Below are positions 22,947 to 35,600 of a stretch of DNA of 64,000 nt, in pieces. The notes under the pieces were generated by a model. It did no database searches, had not been told where the DNA came from, and was given only the letters and a program-made list of their open reading frames with translations. The position numbers and the translations under genes are program-made. Source of the stretch: Owenia fusiformis (lineage: Eukaryota > Annelida > Polychaeta > Sabellida > Oweniidae); the NCBI GenBank assembly GCA_903813345.2, contig CAIIXF020000008.1, positions 29,576,005 to 29,640,004 on the forward strand, in the 5' to 3' direction. The first letter of the stretch is position 1, and every line of letters starts with the position of its first letter.

Positions 22947-24662
22947 ATGGAAGAACTAACACTTTCCGCACAGCACTTGTACAATCTGATAAAGCTAGAC
23001 TATGAGGCAACAGATGTACAGCAACAAAAATACTTCATCGAACATATTGTTGATATTATCGCCACTAAAGTGGGAGAATTATATCCCGTCTATCGAACTC
23101 ATCCTAAAATACCCCACGGGAGTTTCTATCAAAGAACGAAAATAGAACAAGCCCGTGAATTCGACTTTTTACATCCATTTGTGTTTTCGGAAAATAAAGG
23201 GATAAGAATACAAAACAAATCTACATTTCCCACAAGTTCGCCAGATGCGACAGAAGTCTACATCACTTCATATCTGAAAAATATACTGTCACAGCCAAAA
23301 GAGAACCATAATCTACTGCAATATGCAGATTATACTATAAATAAAAGGCTAAATCCAATTCCTGACATACTCGAGACACTTCACAAAGCTGTCTCCGATG
23401 CGTTAATAGAACTTGACAGTGATTCTGAATGCCATATTGTGTACAGAGGAGAGTGTGACCTCAAGCGAAGCAAGATAGAATTCCTTGAGGTGGGTGAAAC
23501 GGATCCACACATATTGTCATTGAATGAGGTAGCGTTAGACGCCAATGACTTTGGGCCATGTATAACTCTGGCCATTGGTGGACCCCTTTGTATCTCCCAC
23601 GTGGACATGACATTCTGCATAGAAGACCTAAAGATGAACAGCGAGAGAGAATGGCGTGAAAGATACTTTGTTTTGCTGAGATATGGATTTCTTCAGAACA
23701 ATTGGTTACGTACATATTATAAACCTGGATACAAAGAATTAGATGAGCACCATACTAAGATTTTGGTGCTGATGAAAAAGTGCTTTGTTGAATGTAAAAA
23801 GTATCAATATGATTCGACATATACTTCACATGTATTAAGAACCCTGGTGCTCAGTCATCACCAAGTATGTGAAGATGAAACATCTCTAGGAAGATGTTTC
23901 TACAAAGTAGCCATACATGTACTGAGAATGGCAATCCAGGATCCGGAGGACAACGAAAAACTGTACATAAGTTCTGAATGGTTGGGAAGTTTGAAAAATG
24001 TTACTTATCCTGTAGGTGTTTCGATAATTAACGAAGGAAGCAATTTGTTCCCAACTGACCTACTATTTACACTTTCACTATACATTCTAGTACAGTTTAT
24101 GAGATATCCGCACACTGTCGATTCACTTTGTACCACAAAACTTATATCTGTGTTCATACAGGTGATATGTAAATACAGTTCGGCTGCATTGAAAATTCAA
24201 GTTGGAGGTATTTTACAGACTGAAGTTGAATCATATGAGAGCGAGATTTTAATTGAACGTGTACATAATTTCCTTTTTGAACTGAGATATATGAGATATA
24301 AAGGTGGCGCAATCAACAGTATCTTATCCCATCCTCCACTACCGTATATACCATACTGCCCCGACCCTGAACAACCTATCCGTATTAGTCTCACGGGTAA
24401 AATAGAGAAAATATGTAAGGAAGAGGAGAGAGGTGAATGGGAAATGTGGAGACATACGATTGAACAGAATATTGGTCTAACGAGATTTATGGAACTTAGA
24501 AAGCACCAGAAAAATATCCGGAAATGGGAACAAATCAGACGTCAGGAAATCAGTCATCTGGCAAAGGAAAATAACGCGTCAAGAGGAAATAAAACACCAG
24601 GAGAATCTTATACAAGAGGAGATCAAACGTCAAGAATATCTCACACGCCGGGAGGATATTAG
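22947..24662 (+). CDS. cGAS-like receptor / Mab-21-type nucleotidyltransferase
   Basis: Members of this family sense foreign nucleic acid and make cyclic dinucleotides that activate STING; others (Mab-21) are non-immune. The 571-aa frame has the nucleotidyltransferase fold motifs: a Gly-Ser at residues 58-59 (IPHGSF), the paired acids E71-F-D73 (REFDFLHPF) and a third acid, probably D220 in CISHVDMTF. A helical C-lobe follows, with SHVLRTLVLSHHQVCED at about 303-319, which matches the Mab-21 helix (S-x-x-L-K-T-x-x-L). No cGAS-type H-x5-CC-x6-C zinc insert is seen. The last 30 residues leave a Lys/Arg/Glu/Gln-rich frame through a one-base shift near 24575, so the present stop at 24660-24662 is probably secondary. 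Intronless as far as visible. Enzyme activity is plausible because all three acids remain. Confidence 0.85.
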   Translation: MEELTLSAQHLYNLIKLDYEATDVQQQKYFIEHIVDIIATKVGELYPVYRTHPKIPHGSFYQRTKIEQAREFDFLHPFVFSENKGIRIQNKSTFPTSSPDATEVYITSYLKNILSQPKENHNLLQYADYTINKRLNPIPDILETLHKAVSDALIELDSDSECHIVYRGECDLKRSKIEFLEVGETDPHILSLNEVALDANDFGPCITLAIGGPLCISHVDMTFCIEDLKMNSEREWRERYFVLLRYGFLQNNWLRTYYKPGYKELDEHHTKILVLMKKCFVECKKYQYDSTYTSHVLRTLVLSHHQVCEDETSLGRCFYKVAIHVLRMAIQDPEDNEKLYISSEWLGSLKNVTYPVGVSIINEGSNLFPTDLLFTLSLYILVQFMRYPHTVDSLCTTKLISVFIQVICKYSSAALKIQVGGILQTEVESYESEILIERVHNFLFELRYMRYKGGAINSILSHPPLPYIPYCPDPEQPIRISLTGKIEKICKEEERGEWEMWRHTIEQNIGLTRFMELRKHQKNIRKWEQIRRQEISHLAKENNASRGNKTPGESYTRGDQTSRISHTPGGY

Positions 24663-25028
24663 AAGATGGGTACTTAGACATCGACAGGAGGAACTCAAAC
24701 GTCAAGAGGATCTAAAAATACGGGAGGAACTCAAACGTCGATCGGAGCTTAAACGTCAAGAGGAACTAAAAAATCAAAAGGAACTCAAACGTCAAGAGGA
24801 ACTCAAATGTCAAGAGGAACTCAAACGTCAATCGGATCTAAAAATACGGAAGTAACTCAAACGTCGATCGGAGCTAAAACGTCAAGAGGAACTCAAACGT
24901 CAAGGGGAACTCAAAAATCAAAAGGAACTCAAACGTCAAAAGGAACTCAAACGTCAAGAGAACTCAAACGTCAATTGGAGCTAAAACGTAAAGAGGAACT
25001 CAAACGTCAAGAGGAGCTCGCCCGTCAG
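24560..25028 (+). repeat. 18-bp coding minisatellite (E-L-K-R-Q-E)
   Basis: The unit GAACTCAAACGTCAAGAG encodes Glu-Leu-Lys-Arg-Gln-Glu and repeats roughly 18 times, with variants RSELKR, NQKELK and QSDLKI. In the coding frame it would form a long charged alpha-helix after the nucleotidyltransferase domain. A TAA at about 24853 (from GAA) and a one-base loss near 24968 break the frame. Confidence 0.8.
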
Positions 25029-25599
25029 ATGGAGATCAAACGTCAAGATGATATTAGGAATCATCGGGCATCTTATAGCAGTGTTGTTGAATGTGTTCCT
25101 AAATCTTCCCTTCAGATGCGTAAAGAAAATACCAGGACTAGTCAAGGGGAAGTTAAACGTCAGGAGAATATTGGAACAGGTAATCAAACAACAGGTAGAC
25201 ATATGGGAGGAAGAAAAGGAGCTCGTGCGTCAGGCCTTTGCGCTCAGTGGTCCAGAGATTATAAGTGATCATCAGGCATCGAACAACAGTGTTGCTCAAA
25301 GTATTCCTAAACCTCTTCCTAAGATGCAGAAAGAATCTATCGAAAATATATGTTAAGATAAACCAGTCATATGGACCGGGTAGACTCCCAACTTCTAAGA
25401 CGCAGCAGTCTAACACTAGAGATCCTACTGTGGCTACGTCGTCACCCATGTTTGAGTTCTCAGTTGCCACCTCAGACCAGATCAAGCGTCATATCAGCTT
25501 TTAAACCTAATCCGATGGGCGACGTACTATAGACGTGTAGCTGGTGTTTTTCCTTTCAATTATCCCTCTTATAGCAGCGTTGTTCAAAGTACCCCGATA

Positions 25600-28396
25600 C
25601 CCTTAGCAAAAGCGCATGGATTTTATCCATGCAAAGCACATGCAAAGTCCATGCAATCAGAAAAAATCCATGCGAGTCCATGCAATTCGCTTGGAAAGAG
25701 AAGGCTGAACAGAAAACCCATGCACTTATCAATGCAATGCCCATGCAAAGTCGAGGCGAATGAAACTTTAAAAATTCCCTAAAATATATTTCCATGCAAT
25801 CACCATGCAATTCACATGCAGCATGCAACTACCATGCAAAGTCCATGCAACTGTTTTATTATAGAAAACTAAAATCCATGCAAGTACCATGCAATTTTGC
25901 ATGTATGCGCATGGACTACTGAAATACATGCAAGAACCATGCAATTTGAACTGAATCCTAATTCCAAAACGAGGCTTGTGCAGCCTCTCTTTCAATCAAA
26001 GCTGGCTTAGCCATTTTGGTTTTGGTAAGTCTTCACAAAATCCTATAACATCGGCCCAGATGCAGTTTTACTTTATTTGATGTTGATGTCAACTTTACCA
26101 TTAGGTATTGGTTGTGCATTTGTTCCAGTTTCATCATCATTGTTCATTTAGTTATCCATTTTCTTAAGCTTCAAATTTCTTTTCAATATATCCATTGAAT
26201 CTTTCTACCTTTTATGCTTTAAATTGCCTGTTTGTTTTGATCTTTTCACCTAGAATTCATTCTAATCTGAATCATGATGGCATTATATCCTGGGCTGTAA
26301 TTCAATATTGGTCAGTTTATTTGTATAGGTTTTACATAGGACATATACATTCATTAACTCCTTGGAGACTGGAAACTTTTTGGAAAAATGAAGAAAATAA
26401 AAATGTTATTCGTAAAATAATCTAGAAGCAAGAGAAGGAAGCAAGGCCCAATAAATTATATAGACCCATATTTTATGGGGTTTTTTCTTGAAAAAATTGA
26501 ATATGCAAAAGAGTGTCATTGTGACATCATAATTCAAGATGGGCGATTTGAACTTTTTACAAGACAGAATTATTTTAGCATTTTTTGTTTAAAACTTCAA
26601 TTTAAAAATCTGAGCAGAACTACTTGTATAGATCTTTAATGCTGATCATTCTGTGATATTTGTACTATAGCATAACTCCTACAAATACTTTTTAAAGCGC
26701 TTAGACAGAAAATTCCAGGAAAATCCCCATGGCGATTTAACATAGGATTTTTGTTTTTAGTAATTTTTTGCAATTCATTATGCTTTGGACCCCCTGTATC
26801 TTCATTAATATTATTCTCTGATCACAGTGCTTCAAAATTCAGAATATATTTGCATTCTCTCCCCCTGCGATAAGCAGTTAGCATTTCGCCAATTAAGGAT
26901 TAGGTGAACTATGTGAACTAACTGTAAATTAAGTTTAAAATCTGACCAATCAGAATGTGCTCTTGGTGTAAATTGGATGTATACTAAAGTGTAAACTGAG
27001 TGTAAACTTAGGTGTAAATTAGCTCATTTGCATGTGAAATTGGTCACCTATTTACTGGGTGTAAAGTAAGTGTAAACTGAGTGTAAACTTAAGTGAAAAC
27101 TAAGTGCGAACTGGATGTAAAGTAGATGTAAACTTAAGTGTAAAGTGGGTGTATACTAAGGTGTAAACTGAGTGTAAATTAAAGTGTAAATTAGCTCATT
27201 TGCATATGAAATTGGTCACCTATTTACTGGGTGTAAAGTAAGTATAAACTGAGTGTAAATTGTAGGTGTGAAGCCTTTGTAAATTTTGCAAACATTTTAA
27301 AAGATTTTCCATTAATTTAAATTTCAATTCATTTTATTTTTATTTTTTTGAGAATCACATCCTCCTAACAATTCATTCTAGATACATTTTTGCAAGGCAG
27401 AGATGGTCTGAGTATCAGAATGGTGGGTCCCCTTGTTAGATTATTGATCCGCCAGTAACATGCAGGTTCTCGTTGGCTACACATGCACACCAAAATGGGT
27501 TTGTGTAAAAAAGCGGGAGACCACTGACCAGGTGTGATCAGGTACCAAACGTTCTTGGCAGGGTGACCAACTTTTAAAGTTGCACATTTTCCCCTTGTAT
27601 ACATTATTATTATATTATTATTCATAGGCGTAGCCAGGGGGGATGTGATGTGATGGGTGCAATGTTCCCTGCTAGGAACGTTAGGTACCCGATTACCTGG
27701 TCATTTGGTTTTTATAGGGCCTACATGTAGGCCTCCTATACTTCTACCAATGCGAACATCAGTTCTCTCCTGGCGAACTACATTCCTTGGGACTCGAGTC
27801 ACTTATATACGAATTGTATATTACGGGCAGAACAGCAGATGCATGGATGTAGCATGAACCATACAAGTCCATGCAAAATTGCATGGGGGATTGCATGGTT
27901 TTCGTTAAAACCCATGCAGATGCATTCAATTTTGCATGTGGATTAACGTGCTTTGCATGGATTTGAATGGATGCCGCATGGACTTTGCATGGATTTGAAT
28001 GGATTTTGCATGGACTTTGCATGGATTTGAATGGATGTTGCATGGATCATGCGAGTCCATGCAATATTGCATGTGGATTGCATGGTTTTCATATAAATCC
28101 ATGCAGATGCATGCAATTTTGCATGGACATTGCATGGAACTTATTAACAATATTTCTCGCAGCCTGCATGGACTTTGCATGTGGATTAACGTGCTTTGAA
28201 TGGATTTGAATGGATGTCGCATGGACTTTGCATGGATTAGAATGGATGTTGCATGGACTTTGCATGGATTTGAATGGATGTTGCATGTTTTTTTTAAATG
28301 AGTTAAAATTCTGCTGCATGTGTTTTGCATGGGTATTGCATGGAAAAATCGCATGGACTCTGCATGGACTTTGCATGCATGCGGTTTTGCTAAGGG
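25600..28396. mobile_element. 2.8-kb TIR element with subterminal CATGCA arrays
   Basis: It begins CCCTTAGCAAAA and ends TTTTGCTAAGGG, with TA on both outer sides (25598-25599 and 28397-28398). Subterminal arrays of the word CCATGCAAAGTCCATGCAA (left, about 25615-25945) and its complement (right, about 27840-28385) face each other. Between them is AT-rich DNA with a GTGTAAACTGAGTGTAAACT minisatellite (26985-27260). No transposase is visible. It sits in frame inside the tail of the cGAS-like gene. Confidence 0.8.
26985..27265. repeat. GTGTAAACT minisatellite
   Basis: Words of about 11 bp (AGTGTAAACTG, GGTGTAAACT) repeat many times. A longer block, CATTTGCATATGAAATTGG with its surroundings, occurs twice (about 27025 and 27197), so the array grew both by short slips and by a larger duplication of about 170 bp. 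Confidence 0.75.
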
Positions 28397-28810
28397 TACG
28401 TCCACCTCAGATTCAAAATAAAGATAAAGAAAAAAAACTCCTGAAAATAGATCTGCCATCTAAACCCCAAAATAAGAAACAGTCTGAAACTAGTGAACCA
28501 GAAGTTGTTGTCGAGAAGTGGTCTGTTGTTGAACCCAGTGTTCAGAACTCAGTAAAACAAGTTTCTTACAACAGTATTGTAAAACGTGCATCTGAACCTC
28601 AACTTCAGATACGGAATGAGACGATTCAAAACGACCAACTGGAGCCCAACGCTAAAACTTTATTACAACCTCCAGCTAAAGAATCCTTACTATAAAAGCC
28701 ATCTGGAGCAAATATTAACATAGCTACACCGGCGCCATCTATTGCATCCACTGTTACCGCAGTAAATCGGCCAACTTACAGTAGTGTCGTGAGAGGTACA
28801 CATATATAAA

Positions 28811-29614
28811 ATATACTTATTAAACATGTTCTTCAGGTTGGCTAATCAAATCACAAAATATATTTTTCTTCTTTCCACAACCTTTATTTTACTATAACCA
28901 GGACGTTTCGGATCCTGTCTGGATCCTTTTTCAACTGTATAAAAACTGAACTGAAGCGCTACAAAACAATTAAATAAAAACAATATTACGTCATATTAAT
29001 TCCCCAAAAAACGTCATGGTTATAGTATAATAAAGAAAATAATCCAGAACGAACATCTGATCCAAATTAGAAAACGAGATAGATAATTTTGCATCAATTC
29101 GAAGTTCAAAGACAAGTAAATAAATAATAATAAAGGAAACCAGTCATGAGACGTTCACACAATTTTCAAAAATGAAAGAACTACTGTAAAAGTACATGTA
29201 GCCTAACAAATCATTTTATCTTGTGTTTTGATATCAACTATTAAGTAGGTCAAAAGTATCAATTGTCTGTTAGAACGATTAGATACTGTATATTCTAAAT
29301 GGATATAGAGAAACTGAACAACAATCAATCATATCAAAAATGGGTTATTCTATTTAAACAAGATGGGCCTCCACTCACTTTTCTGGCAACCATTCTCCTG
29401 CATAAAATAAATAAATATACATTGTATGGAATGAAATGACCCGTTCTATGGCTCAAGATGGCTTGACATTAGTTCATCCAATTACATCTCTGTTTCTCAT
29501 TATTCTCACAACACAACGAAAGCTAATAAACGTTTTATATCACAGTACTTCTTAAAAAATAGTTCCAATTTTCCAATGTTATTCGTTGATGAAATTCTAT
29601 TTTCTCAAAAAGTC
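28811..29614. other. Intergenic region between two convergent genes
   Basis: Lies between the end of the cGAS-like gene tail and the stop of the APMAP-like gene. It would hold the 3' UTRs of both. No further gene seen. Confidence 0.4.
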
Positions 29615-32600
29615 CTATTTCTTTAGTAATTTTGTGAAGTAGGGCAATGCGTATGATCCAAGATATAAAAATGGCCCACTCTCCTCTACTTCGCTAACAG
29701 ATGGCACCACTTTACCAGATGGGTCATGTAAACTTTGTACAATTTTGCCTTGGCCATCTAACTCCAGTATAAGTCCATATTCGGGCAAAATCGCAGAGAA
29801 AAACCTTGTCATAAGTGACTTTAGTATAAACTGAAAAGTAAATAGACAACCTTACTTAGTTAAAAATAAATACGTGGTTTTTAAACGTGAGTTATCTTAC
29901 GCAAAGTGGCTTATTTCATATGGGTTAACATCACAAATGAAAATTGTACGACTAACTTTAGTAATATCATTCATCAAGTATAGATGGACAGTTATGAACT
30001 GTATTAAATATCGCATTTTTACTTTACATTAAACACAAGTGTCTAACTTAAATAAACGCCGATATGTGTACTTCACATATGAAAAAAGTTAAATCAAGTA
30101 GCATCAACGAATACAGTTTAACACGAGGGGAAAGAGTACCCGTGTATATACGACCTACCGCCGAGCAAGACACGCACATACCGCCGAGCAAATGTTTGAT
30201 AATGTCATCTCGTAGGAAAATGGACAATAAAGGTAATATAATGTCACTAACAATTCCTTTGGATGGTTAGAGTTGTTACTAAGATGTTCTAGCAGGCGCA
30301 ATTGGCCTAGAATTATTGTTCAAATATATTTTTATGTCCAAATTAAGAGATAAGGTAAACGTATAATGGTTTTCGATTTGTTTTTCTCATCCATACTCGC
30401 TTTAATTGATAATGAGCCATACATAAGACATACTTGGGTCGGTAAATGGATGTGCATATGCATAATATATTAAGTGTCAAAATATTAGGTCAAAATAGCA
30501 CTTTTGAACAGCAAAATCTTCATTTAAACTTTGTCCTAAAAGATCCGAGGTTATCGGACATCGGACCCGATGTGATCGACGAGTAATATTATAAAGATCC
30601 GAAAATATCTTGAGTAAAGGATCTCAGAATCAGAACATTACTTGAGTACAATCTGTTGAGATCCGATTATATCGTCGAGTTTATGACGTGCTGATGAAAA
30701 AATAATAAACATACAATCTGCATCATTCATGTGAATCATTTTGTTGTGAACAATAAATGAAACTGAAAAAAATATGGCTATCACCAGTTACCACTGCACA
30801 TCGAAACATTGTATTTCAGGTCCTCGGTACAAATGCTTCCACTGTAGTTATAAATCACACGAGATGGATGACTTTGTGGTCCACTTCAGTCAGCACCATC
30901 CATTACTGAGTATTAAAGTTAATGTGCCTGAGTTAAATGGCAAAAAATGGATTTACAATGTTTTTGACTATGGTATTGTATTATCAAAGAAAGATCACGG
31001 TAATTTTCGTTTCGAGGATATGAAGCTTGTGAAGCTTGGGATTCTTCAAGTTGTGTTCTTTGAGTAGAATGGCGCTTGCAATGCAGAATTAAATGTTTTT
31101 GGGTTGCACTCTTACCATAGACACATAGGAAATTATGGTGATTCAAGTGTAAGCATGAATTCAATGTTTTAAAGAACTTTGCCGGAAACAGACGTTGACG
31201 TATAGTGCTGCGAGAATTATATCATATTATATTATATCCCGGTGCCAGGAGTATATGATAAATAAAAAGGAATATTTGTGATATCGTCATGATATTATAT
31301 GCTCATTCGAAAGCTTACTCACTACCTCATCGGGTTCTACTCACGGTATAGTCGGAATAGCTCGGTGGTAGCTTCGGGTCCTATATAATCGTACTCGTGA
31401 CATAATCGGGTCTTTCATTTTCAACTTTCACCGGTGATTTCAATGATATGCAACGTATGGCAGTGAAATAAATATGATACATTTACACCTATTGTATCTT
31501 TGAATCGAATGAAGTAAAGACAGCCATGGTTGTTACTTATTCAAGATGTAAATCATCATTCAAATATTTAAAAGTTGAATTTAGCGATTGGATAGTAAAC
31601 ATTGCGCTAAGTACTCATTATTTTGCCAATATGAGTGCCTGGAACAATAACTTTATCAGTTACACACAATTCTGTGTTTTATCTGTTTCTCATATTGAGA
31701 AATTCAAGATATAAACAAAAGTTTATAACTCACCCCCTACATTTTCAGACATCTTCGGGTCTTTGCTCGGCGGTAGGTTGTATATACACGGGTACTCTTT
31801 CCCCTCGTGTTTAACAAAGTTCAGTAACTATATGGCCGTGATAGTATTGTAGCATAGGAGAAAGAAAATTTCAAGTCTAACCTTTGCAATCAGATTTCTG
31901 AACCACGGGTTTTCTGCTAAGAAATCAACAGGATTAAACATTCCTTGATGTCTAACTGCTGCCATGGCGACCCAGTAGCCTCCTTTTGAGCTGCGTCTAA
32001 TGTTGTCAGGGACACCTGGCAGATTATCAGCAAAAATCTCCAGTTTTCCACTTTCTATTCCACTTAGATGGTACCTACAGTTAGCAAAGAAAGGACGTCC
32101 CCTTTTTCAATAGATTAGATGCGAGTAGAAATGATCTTGATTTCCGTCATCAAATATTCAAAATTCAGTCAAAGTGATGTCATATTTGAAATCTAAATGT
32201 ACAAATACATCTAAAAATATGGTTTCCAAAATTGCTTATCAACTTTGAAAATTTAATCTTTTTTGAAAATGTGACTTCTAGTTCGGGTTGATTCCCCATA
32301 GACCCCATATTACAAAATCACAAAAAGTGAAATATCTTTTCTTGTATTGGACATATAGCATTTTCTTTTACTGGACATACTTTAATTTGTATAACTATTC
32401 GATACATAATGGCTATATGAAAATTGAACCACTAAAACAGATGCAATTTGAGTTAAAGGGAACTTTCTACTAGGCATTTTCACGAATAAGTGACACTTTT
32501 CGGTATTTTTTTGTAACAGCATCCTTATTTATTCAATTTAAGGTATAAAAGAAAACAATGCTTTCTAGAAGTTGGTACCATAATGGTCTGATATGCACAT

Positions 32601-35600
32601 CATGAAAAAATACAATATGTTGTTGCTTATTTTAAAAATCAACAAGTAATGACCCAAAATATGCTGTTTTTTGGTGTAACAAGCATTTCACTTAAATTGT
32701 GACCATGTTTACATGATCACAGAAGGGCTAATATCATAGATAGATCGACAATTCTAATACCAAGTGGTAGCTAAATCATTTATCTTTAATATGTTCTTTA
32801 AATTGTTTCAAACACTGTCATATAGCCCAAGTTGTAACCGTTTTTATATCATGACTACTCTGTAACACTTTTCCATTTTTTGGAGAGGTATTTTATGATT
32901 TTTAGCACAGAAAATCTGTAGCTGAGTATTTTCCTTCATATATCATGATTTTGAATAGCTAACATATTCATATATAACTTGTAAAAAGCTTTTCACTTGG
33001 AATTAATTAATTAACAAATAGCAAATAAAAGTTCTGAATCATTTTTTAGGAGTTACAAACCATGAGGTGTCCGTAATGGCAAAGTTTCTACATTTTACAC
33101 AGTACTTATATTTTAACTATTCTTATTTTTTAATGAAATGAACACAACTTATCAATCAAATAATAATTTAACAATGATTGACCTTTTACTTTCTGATCCA
33201 GAAGCAGATATGGTGTCTGAAATGTAGTGAGGTGTCCGTAATGCTACATGATTTATCAATTCAAATTGTGAAATTTGCTTACTTTATCACAAAAATCACT
33301 GTTGAATATTTCCCAAGTGTCTCTCTACATATATTTATTAAATTTAAACTGGTATTGCCACTGATAATATTTGAAATTTTTTTACCATAAGCTACGGGGG
33401 TCCATTTTACAAACATCAGTACTGATTAAAAATGAGGCAGAAATTTATTTAAATTGATTTTAAATTCCAAGTCTTTACTAGTCATATGGAGTCAAGACTA
33501 GATTTAGTTTTTTGAAAAAAATGGAAACAAATAAAAAGAATAAATAGTTTTTAAAAAACATTACCGACACCTCAAGCCTATTGATTTTACGTTTAAAGCA
33601 AAAATAACTTATTTTCAAAGCAGTAAATAACCTTTATAAGTAAAAAATGGAGAAAACAAAGTATGCAGAGGAGGAAAAAGATATTAGGTTAAAAATACAA
33701 ACCAGCAAAAGAAAATAAGAGGAAACATGTACCTGAAAGAAAATTTTTAAAATGTTGCACTTAAAAGGCAATATATCTAATAGCGATATAGAGAATCCAG
33801 TCCAAAGATTTCAACGCATTGTTAACACATTCTGAATTGACTCATGAAGTACCAAAAAAGCATTGCATCAAAAAACATGATATTTGAATTCATATAAACA
33901 CAATGTAGAGTGGAGATGATGAGTTTTAATCTTTTGTGACAACTAGACCAAAGAACAGCAAGTACCCAAAAACAAAGCAGCAAGAGTGCTTCAATTTCAT
34001 TTTGGATGAAAAGCATAATTCATTTTCAATTTTATATATTTATTTTAAATTGTTTGTGTCATTTGATATCCTACTCCTTAAAGTTTGTCGTGTAGTCAAT
34101 TTTTTACTTTGCCTTGTTCTTTCCTTAAGCGTGTTCATTGATTTGAATTGCCTGGTTTGGCGGGTATGTGTCTTGAAGCAAGACTAATTTGTTGGACAAA
34201 ACTAAAATAGTAATATGGTTCAAATAGAACGATATTACCATATAACATTCTTGTCAAAACATGCCAAATTGCAACACAAACAAGGGTATAGTAATCAGTG
34301 GTGAACAGAGATATCCATAATGTTTGAGATAAAATGACTATAATTAATTAAATAATTAAATTAAATAGGACATCCAAGTGATTTCACTTCTTAAATTGTT
34401 CAGCCCAGATACAGATTGTTTTCCTCTTGTTATCTTGCTCAATGTAAAGTATGCTGTTAAATCATACATTTCTTTGTAAAATTCAATGTATGTCTACATG
34501 TTTATTGTATACCTAGGCAAAGGGGCTAAATAAAGTTCATTCACCATACATATTCAATTATTTTGATAAACAATTGTTACGAAAAGGTTTTGTATATATA
34601 TATATCTTCAAACAAAACTTACTTTTGCGACCTAAAACTGAAAAGAATTTAAAACTAGCAAATTTGAGGTGTCCGTAATGCTATCTCTTTCATCATTTAA
34701 ACATAAATTGACAGATTTTGAAACAAACACAGATAATTCAGTGGATAGCAATTGAAAGACCATGGAATAATCCACAAAATTGGATACTTTTGTTGGGGCT
34801 GCAATGTGAATTTATCTAATGAAGTGACTTTATTTTGTAAAATCTAATTCATTAAGTGAGGAGGTAGATATGTTCAAAACAAATATTACTTTTTCTTCAT
34901 ATTTTGCAACCAGTTGTTGTACAAACTGTGTTATCAATGATATAAGACTTAAAAAAATATGTCAGAAACAAAAAAAATCCTGTTTTGAATCTTGGTTTGT
35001 GAGCATATTGAGAGTGAATTGTCCGTAATGCCAATTTCAGTACTTATAAAGGTGACAGTATTTTGTAAATTTGCAGATGCGGATACTTAGGAATTTTTAC
35101 ATCATCAAAAGCCTGACATATGAAAGTGTAAAAGTCTTCATAAACAATAAGGAAAACTTGAAAAACAAATTTTGACATTTTGAAATGGAAAAGTGTCACT
35201 GACCCGAGCGAGCCACCTGGTGGTGAAACTGGTAACTACCTACTCGCATTTGCGTTATTACAATAAACCATGTGTACAGTGAAGACACTAGTAGTACCAC
35301 TCGGCCTTGAGATATTTCATTTTCATTTCATTACTTTATGAAGCACCATTGCGTTTGTTATAGTATACTTACTTTAAAATACGACATTTTACTGTCTCCA
35401 CTATTAATAAATATTTTCCATCTTTAGTCAGGGTGACACCATTGGCAAAGTATAGGCCTCCTAGAAGTTGAGTCATGTGGCTCGTTACTGGATCAAATGC
35501 ATAGATTCTGAAGAAAAACAATTTTAGAGTATGAAAATATGATAATAATGCTACATACATGTAGACAGCCTACTTTTAGCATGTTGTAAAATAGATTGGT

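Larger units (their letters stand above)
24663..28809 (+). pseudogene. Broken C-terminal tail of the cGAS-like gene
   Basis: Coding-like sequence continues beyond the stop in shifting frames. After the charged helix there are four diverged copies of a motif of about 20 residues: SYSSVVECVPKSSLQMRKE (25072-25128), a second near 25278, a third split by a transposon at 25599/28399, and SYNSIVKRASEPQLQIRNE (28565-28621). A partial PTYSSVVRG follows near 28772. Breaks seen are one-base shifts near 24575, 24968 and 25150, stops near 24853 and 25354, further stops 25505-25550, and a 2.8-kb insertion. The tail is either dying while the enzyme domain survives, or joined by splicing I cannot see, or affected by assembly error. 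Confidence 0.6.

Noticed and set aside
25610-28385. CRISPR-like regularly repeated words (CCATGCAAAGTCC)
   Set aside because: Spacing is irregular, spacers are repeats themselves, and the two arrays are inverted at the ends of a eukaryotic TIR element.
27926-28695. Long frames rich in His, Met, Ala and Cys across 27926-28459 (minus) and 28210-28695 (plus)
   Set aside because: They read through the CATGCA subterminal array of the TIR element. Only the part after 28399 in the plus frame is coding-like, and it belongs to the cGAS-like gene tail.
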